From the NCBI GenBank assembly GCA_965230425.1, contig CBDDKW010000024.1, positions 1-64,000 of the forward strand: DNA of 64,000 bases. Direction: 5' to 3'. The notes beneath the pieces were generated by a model. The model was given only the letters and a program-made list of their open reading frames with translations, made no database searches and had not been told where the DNA came from. Both the position numbers and the translations under genes were made by a program. Positions within the stretch are counted from its first letter, which is position 1, and each line of letters begins with the position of its first letter. Source of the DNA: CBDDKW01 sp965230425 (GTDB taxonomy: Bacteria > Pseudomonadota > Gammaproteobacteria > UBA1113). Shown one piece after another: positions 27,882 to 36,486 of this stretch.

Positions 27882-28094
27882 CTCATAGTCATGCCATGCC
27901 ACCCAATAACACAGCCCAAAAAACAACCACTTTTTAATTTTTTAATTACAAATCTACGCATACATAAAGACAAAATATTTGTAGAAAAATTCCCCCTGTG
28001 CTATACCTTACCAGTATCAAAATAACAAATACGTAAGCGCCCTATAGACGGCGCAACGCTTTACATCAATACAACTATTATAACGAGGTACGTC

Positions 28095-31000
28095 ATGCCA
28101 CATGGTCAAAACACTGATAGAGATCCAAGCACTCATACCGGTAAATCAGCAACAAAGATTAGCCCCCGCAGTCTTGAGGAAAGAGTTGATGCAGGTGTGG
28201 ATGCAGCAGCAAGCGGCACTAAGAAATTAGCTAGACAAACACTGAAGGCAGGCCGTGGGATTGCTAACAGATTTCAAGGCCAGAATGGTCAACAAAGAGA
28301 AGTGGAAGTTGGTCCACCTACAAACCCACATTACAATTACCAACCTATAACTGGCTCAGGCGATCCCAGACGACAATCTCAAGGTCAAGGCGAAGATCTA
28401 ACCGCAAATGGCAATGATAGAAAACGTCAACCGACCCCCGTCCAGTTGAGACTACCACTCGCACCCCCTTCTGGCGCATTAAAAGCGCAAAGAATGACTG
28501 GCCCTACCACCTCAAGCAACCCAGACACAGAACCACTTGTCAGGATTACCGGCCTAAGTAGACAACAAGCTCAAGCAGAAAGGACCGAACAAAATGGCAG
28601 CTTGCCACCGTCATCTCGTTCAGCACAAACAGTTGCAGCAGCCGCAATTCGCGCCAGTCATGCGGGTGATGGCGATGAGGATAGCTTTGGAGCATTAGAG
28701 GTCGCAGCTAGAAAAAGCCTAGCCAGTACACCCCACACAAGATCAACAGCATCTGCTGAAACTGAACTCCAACAAAAAATACGTGAAAGAAGAGAGAGAG
28801 CTGACTTAACCAAAGCCGACGAAGAGGCAGATGCCCGTAGCAAGCGACGCGCACAAGACACACAAACCCCAGCAACAATGGCCGTTGCTGATGCAGCACC
28901 ACCTTCAGCAGAATCTGCATCAATAGATAGAGCATCAAGCAGTCAGCGCGAACACGAAGCAACAAGACAAGCTTCATCAGCCGCTGCAATCCCCTCAGGT
29001 GCATCAAACAGTAGTGCCAGCCACGATGCAGATTCACAAACTAGAGATGGCAGTGCACCACCGCCACCACCTCTACCAAGCAGTGACGACACAAGAACCA
29101 GAACCGCTCAAACTGCCGCCGCAGCCCCTGCCGCTAGTGCTACGGCTAAGCCTGTAGAATCTGCACAACCAGCTAAACGCTCAGCAGCAGGAAAACCTTC
29201 AGATCAAGGTGCTGCAGGAAAATCAAAGACTGGCGCTGTAAACTTCATGGATGAATTACAAGCAAAAATGGCGGCTAGTCAAGCTGCTAGACGAGCGCAA
29301 GCAACTGCAGATGCTGACGCTAGCTCTCCAGCAGCACTTACAGACTCAGAGACTGGAACAACCAGCCCTAGGTCCTCACAAAGACAATACGATATTGGCA
29401 ATGCTAAACTTGGTGGTAAAACTGACGCTACGACAACACCATCAACTCAACAAGCCCCAGCAAGTACAGATTCTACTAGTGGGCAACTACCAGGCGCTGA
29501 TGTAGCCACCCAATCAGCAACACATACTGAGTCAGCGGACCAAGCTGGCTTACCATCCGCAACAGCGATTGCAACAGATACTCAAGGTGATGATGCAGCC
29601 ACCCCACTGTACAGCCGCGGAAATCAAGCAGGCAGCGCAGCACAATTTGCTGGTACTAGCGATGACAGTGGTGTTGGTAACTCAGCAACATCTCGCCAAA
29701 CAGCTCAATCAGACTCAGTGCTTGGTGGTGCAAGTACACAAGCAGCTTTATTTGGCGATTCAGCTACGAACCGTACAAAAGGTGACTCATCATTCGGACC
29801 TGGCGCAACTACAATTAACAGTGGAGCTGCACCATCATCCGTACAACGCCCATTTGCTCGAAGATCTCGTCGTCCTCACGGTGAGGCAGGTAATCGATAC
29901 ACTGAGACAGGAGCAGCTCCAGCATTTGGCTTTCCAGCTCCTGATAGTAGCTCTACAAACAGAGCAGCTCCCTTTGCAACAGGCTTCTCTCTCCCTACCC
30001 TTGCAACGCCACCTTCTTCAGGCACTCCAGACTCTGCAGAAGATAATAGGTTTGCCTTTGGTAATTGGGGTGAAGCACTGCTTGCTAGCCCAACTTTAAG
30101 TGTTGGTGATTCTACAGCAAGCCAAGCCTCGCTACCAACAGCTATCCCTGTAAAGTTAGGTGGCGATTCTGGCACAAGCGGCGATGGCAGCTTTGGACAT
30201 AATGCTGCTGGTAACTTTGGTTCCACAGCTCCATCCGTTACGCCTAGTACTACAACTTTCAACTTCGGTAGTGCCAATGACAACCACACCATGGCAATTG
30301 CCTCAAGACGTTTACAAGCTATCAGCAATGCACTCAAAGGTAATCTAAACACAGAGATAGATGACGCACACACACATATCAATACCCTCATCCGTGAGAT
30401 TTATGGTATTCAAACTGTGCAAAACCCTCAAGGACATTTGCATATACCACAGGGACCGGTCCAACTCGGTAATGATAAACTTAATGAATTACGTCGCTTA
30501 CCTGGACAATTAGCTCATTTATCAGCAACGAAATTAACCATATGGCAAAAAGCTGTAGAAACAACAGAAGTAGCTTTAGATGACATTCAAAATAGCTTAA
30601 AGAGTATTTCCAGCGATAATTTACAAGCTGAAGCTCAGCAAAAATTAGGAAAAACCATCCAGGCTTTACAAACCACTGATGCTTTAAAACAAGCTATAAA
30701 TTCCGTATCTTCACGTATTAACGAGTTAACCCAAGCACATCAACAGGTAACTGGTCAATACATTGATGCCTTTGGCAACAATATCCAGGCACCGGCAGGA
30801 AGACAGCAACTGACTCACACTAGCCATAGCCAACATGGCGACGTAGACTTCTTTGAAACACAAACACGCTTTGATCTGTATGACAATAAGGGCGATAGCG
30901 AAGCCAATAAAGAACCATACATTACCGCAGCCATTAACATGGTGGCGCAAATGCACCGCAGTTGGCAAATTGACCCCCGTGAAAAATTCAAGATAGAGGG

Positions 31001-31433
31001 AAAACCAGAGTTTGTAAAAGTCATTTTATTAACAGCATTACAGCATCATATGTCATTAGCCAATTTAGTTTGGGATGAAAAAAAAGTACCAAGGAACACC
31101 CTTGATAACCATCAAGAACTAATGCAGAAAATAAGCGAACAACTCCACCAATCCCACCTATCAAATACAAAAGTTCCCTTACGTAGCCCAAGACTTGACA
31201 CGGCAGAATTAAATTTATCTCATGAAGTACTAAAAGATGCACCTAATAAAAGACAAAACTGGGCTGCATTCTTCCAGTCAGAACAAGAGTATCGTAAAGA
31301 CCCCACTGCTTACGCAACAAACTCTGGTAAGTCAGTCTTACCACCAATGGTACAACAACCCCACGGTAGTTGCGCAGCAGAAGCCGGCCCAGCCTTTGGC
31401 AGTAACACGCATACATCAGGAAAAGTATGCTGA
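28095..31433 (+). CDS. Giant effector-like protein with FG motifs
   Basis: 1112 aa, no known family recognised. Residues 1-730 are Ser/Ala/Thr/Gln-rich and probably disordered, with a proline run (SAPPPPPLPSSDD) near residue 318. Aromatic-Gly motifs are scattered in the later part: LFGD, SSFGP, AFGFP (about 610-614), FAFGN (653-656), SFGHN, GNFGST and FNFGS (722-725). This pattern recalls FG nucleoporins. A basic patch (FARRSRRPHGE) precedes them. Residues of about 733-1075 form the helical/alpha-beta domain shared with the 24157 product (TGQYIDAFGNN, VAQMHRSWQIDPREKF, LANLVWDEK, PLRSPRLDTAE). The tail has several cysteines and ends GKVC. No signal peptide or transmembrane helix. GAGG precedes the ATG. 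I infer a host-targeted effector; this is unproven. Confidence 0.75.
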   Translation: MPHGQNTDRDPSTHTGKSATKISPRSLEERVDAGVDAAASGTKKLARQTLKAGRGIANRFQGQNGQQREVEVGPPTNPHYNYQPITGSGDPRRQSQGQGEDLTANGNDRKRQPTPVQLRLPLAPPSGALKAQRMTGPTTSSNPDTEPLVRITGLSRQQAQAERTEQNGSLPPSSRSAQTVAAAAIRASHAGDGDEDSFGALEVAARKSLASTPHTRSTASAETELQQKIRERRERADLTKADEEADARSKRRAQDTQTPATMAVADAAPPSAESASIDRASSSQREHEATRQASSAAAIPSGASNSSASHDADSQTRDGSAPPPPPLPSSDDTRTRTAQTAAAAPAASATAKPVESAQPAKRSAAGKPSDQGAAGKSKTGAVNFMDELQAKMAASQAARRAQATADADASSPAALTDSETGTTSPRSSQRQYDIGNAKLGGKTDATTTPSTQQAPASTDSTSGQLPGADVATQSATHTESADQAGLPSATAIATDTQGDDAATPLYSRGNQAGSAAQFAGTSDDSGVGNSATSRQTAQSDSVLGGASTQAALFGDSATNRTKGDSSFGPGATTINSGAAPSSVQRPFARRSRRPHGEAGNRYTETGAAPAFGFPAPDSSSTNRAAPFATGFSLPTLATPPSSGTPDSAEDNRFAFGNWGEALLASPTLSVGDSTASQASLPTAIPVKLGGDSGTSGDGSFGHNAAGNFGSTAPSVTPSTTTFNFGSANDNHTMAIASRRLQAISNALKGNLNTEIDDAHTHINTLIREIYGIQTVQNPQGHLHIPQGPVQLGNDKLNELRRLPGQLAHLSATKLTIWQKAVETTEVALDDIQNSLKSISSDNLQAEAQQKLGKTIQALQTTDALKQAINSVSSRINELTQAHQQVTGQYIDAFGNNIQAPAGRQQLTHTSHSQHGDVDFFETQTRFDLYDNKGDSEANKEPYITAAINMVAQMHRSWQIDPREKFKIEGKPEFVKVILLTALQHHMSLANLVWDEKKVPRNTLDNHQELMQKISEQLHQSHLSNTKVPLRSPRLDTAELNLSHEVLKDAPNKRQNWAAFFQSEQEYRKDPTAYATNSGKSVLPPMVQQPHGSCAAEAGPAFGSNTHTSGKVC

Positions 31434-31448
31434 CAATGCAGCCCTATG

Positions 31449-31572
31449 CACGGCAAAAACTCATGTTATTCAAGTAGAGTACTGCATGTTGCCCTTTCAA
31501 GTTGGCTTGGTTAAAGAACTAGCCAACTTGAAACTTTGTACGCTCTAGTCTTGCATAAATGTTTTTGCCGTG
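31449..31572. repeat. Nested inverted repeats downstream of the second giant gene
   Basis: Outer arms CACGGCAAAAAC (31449-31460) and the exact complement (31561-31572) enclose an inner perfect pair of 13-bp arms, TTTCAAGTTGGCT (31495-31507) and its complement (31521-31533). Transcribed, this would fold into a closed multi-stem structure of about 124 bases. It could be a terminator region, a small RNA or a decayed mobile repeat. Confidence 0.6.
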
Positions 31573-31804
31573 AACAGAGACAATCCACACTTTCACGCCT
31601 TAATACTCCATTAATCTCTAATCTATATAATCCCCTCATGATCAACAAAAATTGGCACAATACTGTAAGAAAATAGGGGTAAATCTTAAGGCTTTTTTAA
31701 GTCAACATAAGAATACGACTCAATCAGTATATACTTATTAATAAGTACAATTTTTCAACAACTCGGCCGCAAGCGACCGAGATTGTTTCCTGGTATGATT
31801 TCGC

Positions 31805-31900
31805 CTGCGCGGGAAACCCGCGCAAACGGCGACCCAAGGGGAGATGGCGCTCTCCCCTTGGGATACCCCAGCGCTTATGACTCCTCCGGGAGCGGAGGAG
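31805..31900. repeat. Cluster of three stem-loops
   Basis: Three adjacent perfect hairpins: TGCGCGGG-AAA (31805-31823), CCCAAGGGGAGA with a 6-base loop (31832-31861), and CTCCTCCG-GGAG (31881-31900). They are GC-rich in an AT-rich spacer. The last is followed by ATTTCTTTCTTT. They lie about 90 bases before the third giant gene. Confidence 0.75.
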
Positions 31901-31992
31901 ATTTCTTTCTTTAAATTAAACTACTCATATAGTCGCTATAAAGGGACCTTAGAGCGTGAACAGTAGTGTGAGAGTGAGAGCAGGTACACATT

Positions 31993-34900
31993 ATGGCTAA
32001 TTCAAAGACCGAAAATTTGTTAGCACAGGCAAATCAAATTTCATCTAAAATCCAAAATCGACTAGCAGGTCAAGATACAAATCCGCAAACCTGGCTTACA
32101 GCTATGGATAGATGGCATAGAGAAACCCAAACAGCAAAATCTGCAGCTATTCAAGCTCGTAATGAACACGCATCAGATCGCATTAAACATTTTGCGTTAA
32201 AAAAATACAAACAACAACAACAGCACTTCAATGCTGTCAAAAATCGCTATCATGCAACTCATCAACCTATCCAACTCTTTAAAGATATACTACAATCCAG
32301 TGTAAAAGCTTTAGAGAAAGCAAGCAGTCAACTAGACAGCAAACAACAAGAACAACTTAAAACATTAAAAACACAATTAGCCACCACCAACCAACAATTG
32401 GATGATATGAGTAAACAATATCAGCAATTGGTTAATGCACAACATAGATTAACACAAGCAAAACACTCAGCTTCGGCACCCGCTTCACCACGTAAGCGGC
32501 AAAGAATTAAACGCCAAAATTCAGCAGGCAAGGAAAACAAGACAATGACAAATGACACTGAATTACAGGAAATGGGCAGTATGGGTCAAAAAAAACGAAC
32601 TAGCTCAGCCCCTGCAACGCCTCAACGCCCAGGTAGCATTTTAAGTGGTTCAGACAATGGAACCACTGGGCCTGAAATAGAAATGGAGAATATGACTCCA
32701 ACAAGAACATCAGCATCAGCAGAAGATGCAGCCGCTACTTTATCACCAACCCAAGCAGGTGCAGATAAAGAAAATGCAGGCCCAGGTACACGGATAGAAC
32801 TAGATGTTATGCCTGAGCAAGATAAGACAGATTCAAAACAACATGTTAATTTAGCACTACAAAAAGCTCAAGCATTAGCAGCAACATTAGACCGACGTTT
32901 AAGTAGAAAAACTGTTAGAACAAATAGACGTACGTCTTCACCAGCAGTTACTCAGGAACAATCCAATACAGAACTATTAAAAGACTTAGAGACTACTATC
33001 GCCTCTTTAAGTAATCCAGAAATCACTTTAAATGCGCAACAAAAAATTGTATTAAATGACCTGAGTGTAAAACTCACTGGATTCGGCACAAAAATAAATC
33101 TTCAAGGCAGAAGAACTGCGTTTAATCCGAACACACCATGGGTGGCCCGTCAAACAGGAAACCCTGTTTCAGAAAGCTCCCCCATGCCAAGCCCTATGAC
33201 ACCCTTCTCTGCTCCACCAACACCGGCGGCATATGCGTCTGTAAGAAAATCTGGACAGCCACCTTTGGGTCAATCTCAATCAGGCCCCGTTGATATGAAA
33301 ACTGTATTCGGGTTTCAACAAGGCAATAGTACTGGCCAAAAACCCTGGTGGGATAATTTACCTCCCCAGACTCCTGGATTGACTAGAACAGGCTCTCCCG
33401 ATCCATGGGCTGATGCAACACCAGAGCGGACTGGCGTTGACCGTTTTGGCCAAAGAATCTCAGAAGATACTCAACTATCTGCTGAAGAACAAGCTGAGTT
33501 TGAAGCAGAATTAAATAAGCCTACTATTGATGTTCGCCATTATGAAGGCGGTGCAAAAGCTGCACTTAATGCGGAATTAGCACAAATACGCAGTGACAGC
33601 CAAGGTACTGTTGCTGCAATGGCGCAATCATTTAACCCATTTGGCGCTCAGATGCCAGCAGCTCAAACGCCGCCTATTACTCAAGACTCTACGAGTGCAG
33701 GCCAACATCGAGCCCATAGCAGCGGCGCAACAGGCAGTGCAACCTTATTAGGCTCCATTAGCAAAGCATCTACTACACAACAAAGCCCTAGTTCAAAAGT
33801 AGGAAGTCCTTTGCTAGATCTGGACTTTCCAGGAGCACCACAAACACCACTCGTAACACAACCAGATGCAACTGCCCATATTTCTGATGCAGCTTCATTA
33901 CTTGCAGATACAGATACAATGCACACAAATCCCAACGCTTTCGGTGATTGGGATAGTCCTTTACCTAGCCGCCCTACGAATCCACCACAGACAGCTACAA
34001 CAGATCCCTTAGTTGATTTATCAGAGGTTACAAGGACACCTAGCAGCAAAACGCCTACCACACATACACAAACAACCACCTCAACAAATCCCTCGACGCC
34101 CACAGTATCTAGCAGTGATCCTGCACCTATACCCGCTACAGGTGATTTACTTGATATAGCAAAATTAACGACACTAGATACAAGCAGTAGTAATACACAA
34201 CCATCTAACACAGCCGATCAAAATCCATTAGATGCTATCCAAGCAGAAATCGATTTTATTAAAGCCACCGATAAAATTAATCTCCCTGGGCATTTGCAAC
34301 AATTAGAACAAAATGTTAATGCCTTTAGCCAAGATATTCGACAAAACCCTCAGCAACTCACTAGTGCTGCTACACGTCGTGAAAACCGTGTTAAACAGGA
34401 AAAACTAACTATTTTAAAAAATAATATCGACTCATGGAATCAGAAAATTACAGACTTACAAACTGAAGTAAATGGATTAGGTTTAACAGGGGATGATCAG
34501 CATGTAATGGGCTTACAAGCACAGCTTGAAAGTTTGGCTGACAATATTGAGTCTGCACAAACAGCCATTAATAATGCAATAAACAGCTTACCCCAAGCAA
34601 CCCAGTCGTTGCATTTGGTTACTGCGAGACTGAACCCTCCTCCAACTGATGAAAACAATGCAGTAACCCAAAAAGCAGACGCCCCCATCATTGAAACATT
34701 TGATGCAAACTCTGCGACGACGATATCACTGCACAATGGCACAAGCTACACCAAAGGCTTAGATAGTGTCACTGATTCAGAACAATATTTACAATTCGTC
34801 ACCGATGAGGTTAATGAACAAAGTTCAGACATAGTCTACAATCATGTTGATGAGAATGATGATATTCTAGGCAAATTAACTAAACGCCAAGAAACTATCA

Positions 34901-35355
34901 TCCATACTACGTATGACCTTGTGGAAAACTACCGTGGTGTTGGCAGAATTGAGTTATTCTCTGGCACTGATGACGAAGTAATGACAGCAATGCTCGTGGC
35001 CAAAGCCCGAGGTATTAAAGCTGATCAAATTGTCGATGTACGTGAGTCAGATCAAAAGATTAATGCTACGGAATTATACGACAACACTAAATCATCTGAT
35101 TTTTACCACAAAGTACCTCAAGGCCAAGGTGTCGGCATTAACCAAACCAAACAATCCAAAGATAAAGCCGAGGCCAATCATCAACAGCGTACACTGTATG
35201 ATACTATATTAGGCTACTTAGACGCCCATCATGCCTTACATGAAAAACAAGCACGCTCTCTGTTAAAACCTCAGCATACTGAAAAAGCGCAAACGGAACA
35301 TTACCAAGAATTTGGTGATGAAGCACCTAAACCTCGGGGTCCTGGCACTAGATAA
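31993..35355 (+). CDS. Giant effector-like protein with endocytic-type motifs
   Basis: 1120 aa, no known family recognised. Residues 1-155 are a Gln/Lys-rich coiled coil. A basic NLS-like patch (RKRQRIKR) is at 167-174. Residues 180-740 are Pro/Ser/Thr-rich and probably disordered, and contain short motifs used by eukaryotic endocytic adaptors: DPW (470-472), NPF (548-550), a clathrin-box LLDLD (607-611), FGDWD (650-654), DPLVDLSE (671-678) and DLLDI (718-722). Residues of about 740-900 are again coiled coil. Residues 920-1080 look folded; the segment IELFSGTDDEVMTAMLVAKARGI may be a distant version of the domain ending the two preceding proteins. The tail ends GPGTR. No signal peptide or membrane helix. 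Function inferred only from motifs. Confidence 0.75.
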   Translation: MANSKTENLLAQANQISSKIQNRLAGQDTNPQTWLTAMDRWHRETQTAKSAAIQARNEHASDRIKHFALKKYKQQQQHFNAVKNRYHATHQPIQLFKDILQSSVKALEKASSQLDSKQQEQLKTLKTQLATTNQQLDDMSKQYQQLVNAQHRLTQAKHSASAPASPRKRQRIKRQNSAGKENKTMTNDTELQEMGSMGQKKRTSSAPATPQRPGSILSGSDNGTTGPEIEMENMTPTRTSASAEDAAATLSPTQAGADKENAGPGTRIELDVMPEQDKTDSKQHVNLALQKAQALAATLDRRLSRKTVRTNRRTSSPAVTQEQSNTELLKDLETTIASLSNPEITLNAQQKIVLNDLSVKLTGFGTKINLQGRRTAFNPNTPWVARQTGNPVSESSPMPSPMTPFSAPPTPAAYASVRKSGQPPLGQSQSGPVDMKTVFGFQQGNSTGQKPWWDNLPPQTPGLTRTGSPDPWADATPERTGVDRFGQRISEDTQLSAEEQAEFEAELNKPTIDVRHYEGGAKAALNAELAQIRSDSQGTVAAMAQSFNPFGAQMPAAQTPPITQDSTSAGQHRAHSSGATGSATLLGSISKASTTQQSPSSKVGSPLLDLDFPGAPQTPLVTQPDATAHISDAASLLADTDTMHTNPNAFGDWDSPLPSRPTNPPQTATTDPLVDLSEVTRTPSSKTPTTHTQTTTSTNPSTPTVSSSDPAPIPATGDLLDIAKLTTLDTSSSNTQPSNTADQNPLDAIQAEIDFIKATDKINLPGHLQQLEQNVNAFSQDIRQNPQQLTSAATRRENRVKQEKLTILKNNIDSWNQKITDLQTEVNGLGLTGDDQHVMGLQAQLESLADNIESAQTAINNAINSLPQATQSLHLVTARLNPPPTDENNAVTQKADAPIIETFDANSATTISLHNGTSYTKGLDSVTDSEQYLQFVTDEVNEQSSDIVYNHVDENDDILGKLTKRQETIIHTTYDLVENYRGVGRIELFSGTDDEVMTAMLVAKARGIKADQIVDVRESDQKINATELYDNTKSSDFYHKVPQGQGVGINQTKQSKDKAEANHQQRTLYDTILGYLDAHHALHEKQARSLLKPQHTEKAQTEHYQEFGDEAPKPRGPGTR

Positions 35356-35401
35356 TATACCCACAGCGTCTCATATTTAGGGTTTTATAGGACAGGAATT
35401 T

Positions 35402-35793
35402 AATGAGTTGACCGATAAGCCGGGTTCTGTCGTGGACAGTCATTCATCTGGGATCTGTGTCGCCACAGACCTCAAGCAACTTACCCGGATCTACCGCGGG
35501 CCACGGCTGTAGATCCCTATTTAGTCTTGCTTCAGGTGGGGTTTACCCTGCCACCAATGTTACCATCAGCGCGGTGCGCTCTTACCGCACCATTTCACCC
35601 TTACCAATTAAAAAACTGGCGGTATATTTTCTGTGGCACTTTCCGTAGGCTCGCGCCCCCCAGGCGTTACCTGGCACCTTGCCCTGTGAAGCCCGGACTT
35701 TCCTCCAGCATGAAGGTGCATCTATAGGATGATTAATCACACCACCACATAGAAACACCCTCATACCAGCGACTGCCTGGTCAACTCGGTAGC
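35402..35793 (-). ncRNA. rnpB: RNase P RNA (class A)
   Basis: Catalytic RNA of ribonuclease P, which matures tRNA 5' ends. On the minus strand the 5' end has the P1/P2-type GAGTTGACCAGGCAGTCGC and GGAGGAAAGTCCGGGCTTC. The middle shows AAGGTGCCAGGTAACGCC and GGTAAGAGCGCACCGCG. The 3' end has GAATGACTGTCCACGACAG and AACCCGGCTTATCGGTCAAC. These match conserved regions of E. coli M1 RNA in the same order, with ends paired in P1. TATACT lies just before the 5' end as a -10. Several ORFs overlap it by chance. Ends are accurate to a few bases. Confidence 0.95.
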
Positions 35794-35840
35794 AAGTATA
35801 ACAAAACCATCTACAAAAAACGAATAGGAGAAACTCGGGC

Positions 35841-35924
35841 GTTTCAAGCTTGCGTATGTGTTTACCAAGCCTCGGCTACATCCATGTAGCCGAGGCTTGG
35901 TAAACACATACGCAAGCTTGAAAC
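35841..35924. repeat. Long perfect inverted repeat, copy A
   Basis: Two perfect 41-bp arms separated by only two bases, an 84-bp near-perfect palindrome. The inner part reads CTCGGCTACAT-CC-ATGTAGCCGAG. The same core occurs in 27794-27881 with different outer arms. It lies just upstream of rnpB on that gene's strand and downstream of the 176-aa ORF, where it could also act as a strong RNA hairpin. Confidence 0.95.
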
Positions 35925-35955
35925 TTCACTAAGTTATGACTTATAACGAATAGGG

Positions 35956-36486
35956 TTAATTCAACTTACTCGGATCAAATTGCTCAATTCCCGCAGAAAG
36001 GTCCTGCAAACGTAAGTCCCAATCAGTGTGTCCAATAGAATCTAAAATGAGCTTGTAAATATAATGCAGCACCTGACTACCTTGGGCAATATCCATGCCA
36101 TTGCCACGACTGCCAGCCAGATTTAAAATCGTCACACCTTCTTTACTTTTTCGCACCGCTACCTTCGTTAACAGCAAGGCTTCCTCACCCCAGGCTAATT
36201 GCTGCTGCTCTTCTTTGAATTGTTTACTTACATCAGCACTAGACATGACATTTTGGTGCTCAAATGCGGCAGCAGCTCGACGGGTATTCTGATCATACTG
36301 TTGCATCCCCGGGCTATCTGCCAAGGCTTTTGTCAAATTAGGCCAGAGGATTTTTAAATAACGTCGTGTGATCAACAAACGTATTTCCACCTTATCATGG
36401 GTATTTAAACGCAATAATAAGCGATCTTCATCAGCTAAATATTGCATTTGCACCTGATGTATATCCGCTGGACCACTTGTCGTCAT
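35956..36486 (-). CDS. Conserved hypothetical protein coupled to rsmI
   Basis: 176 aa soluble protein of unknown function. It reads like a conserved beta-rich N-terminus (QYLADEDRLLLRLNT, EIRLLITRRYLKILWPNL) followed by a charged helix (VSKQFKEEQQQLAWGEEALLLTKVAV) and a C-terminal strand-helix part. Similar short proteins with DRLLLR and LTRR elements occur in other proteobacteria, but I cannot name a family. Its ATG overlaps the rsmI stop in an ATGA junction, so the two are translated together. No signal or membrane segment. Confidence 0.75.
   Translation of the reverse strand: MTTSGPADIHQVQMQYLADEDRLLLRLNTHDKVEIRLLITRRYLKILWPNLTKALADSPGMQQYDQNTRRAAAAFEHQNVMSSADVSKQFKEEQQQLAWGEEALLLTKVAVRKSKEGVTILNLAGSRGNGMDIAQGSQVLHYIYKLILDSIGHTDWDLRLQDLSAGIEQFDPSKLN

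Larger units (their letters stand above)
27565..28094. other. Hairpin-rich spacer between the first two giant genes
   Basis: 530 bp with no gene. It holds a stem-loop at 27617-27641, a GCCGTGGC/GCCGCGGC repeat at about 27674-27693 next to TGTCATTC and AAGAATCTCCC, and a 27-bp-arm inverted repeat at 27794-27881. An AT-rich stretch (27930-27990) leads to the next gene. TATACC near 28003-28008 could be a -10. Confidence 0.5.
31434..31992. other. Spacer with nested inverted repeats and a hairpin cluster
   Basis: 559 bp without a gene. It has nested inverted repeats (31449-31572), an AT-rich middle, then three consecutive stem-loops (31805-31900). A possible -10 (TATAAA near 31940) stands before the next gene. 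No convincing PmrA box is visible here. Confidence 0.5.

Noticed and set aside
27930..27960. PmrA box before the second giant gene
   Set aside because: Two TTAAT sequences occur but only 8 bp apart, and no -10 lies at the right distance.
31910..31945. PmrA box before the third giant gene
   Set aside because: With TATAAA as -10, the expected half-sites read TTAAA and TACTC; the second does not match.
35457..35764. Small ORFs within the RNase P RNA gene
   Set aside because: They overlap a well-conserved structural RNA and have no coding signs.
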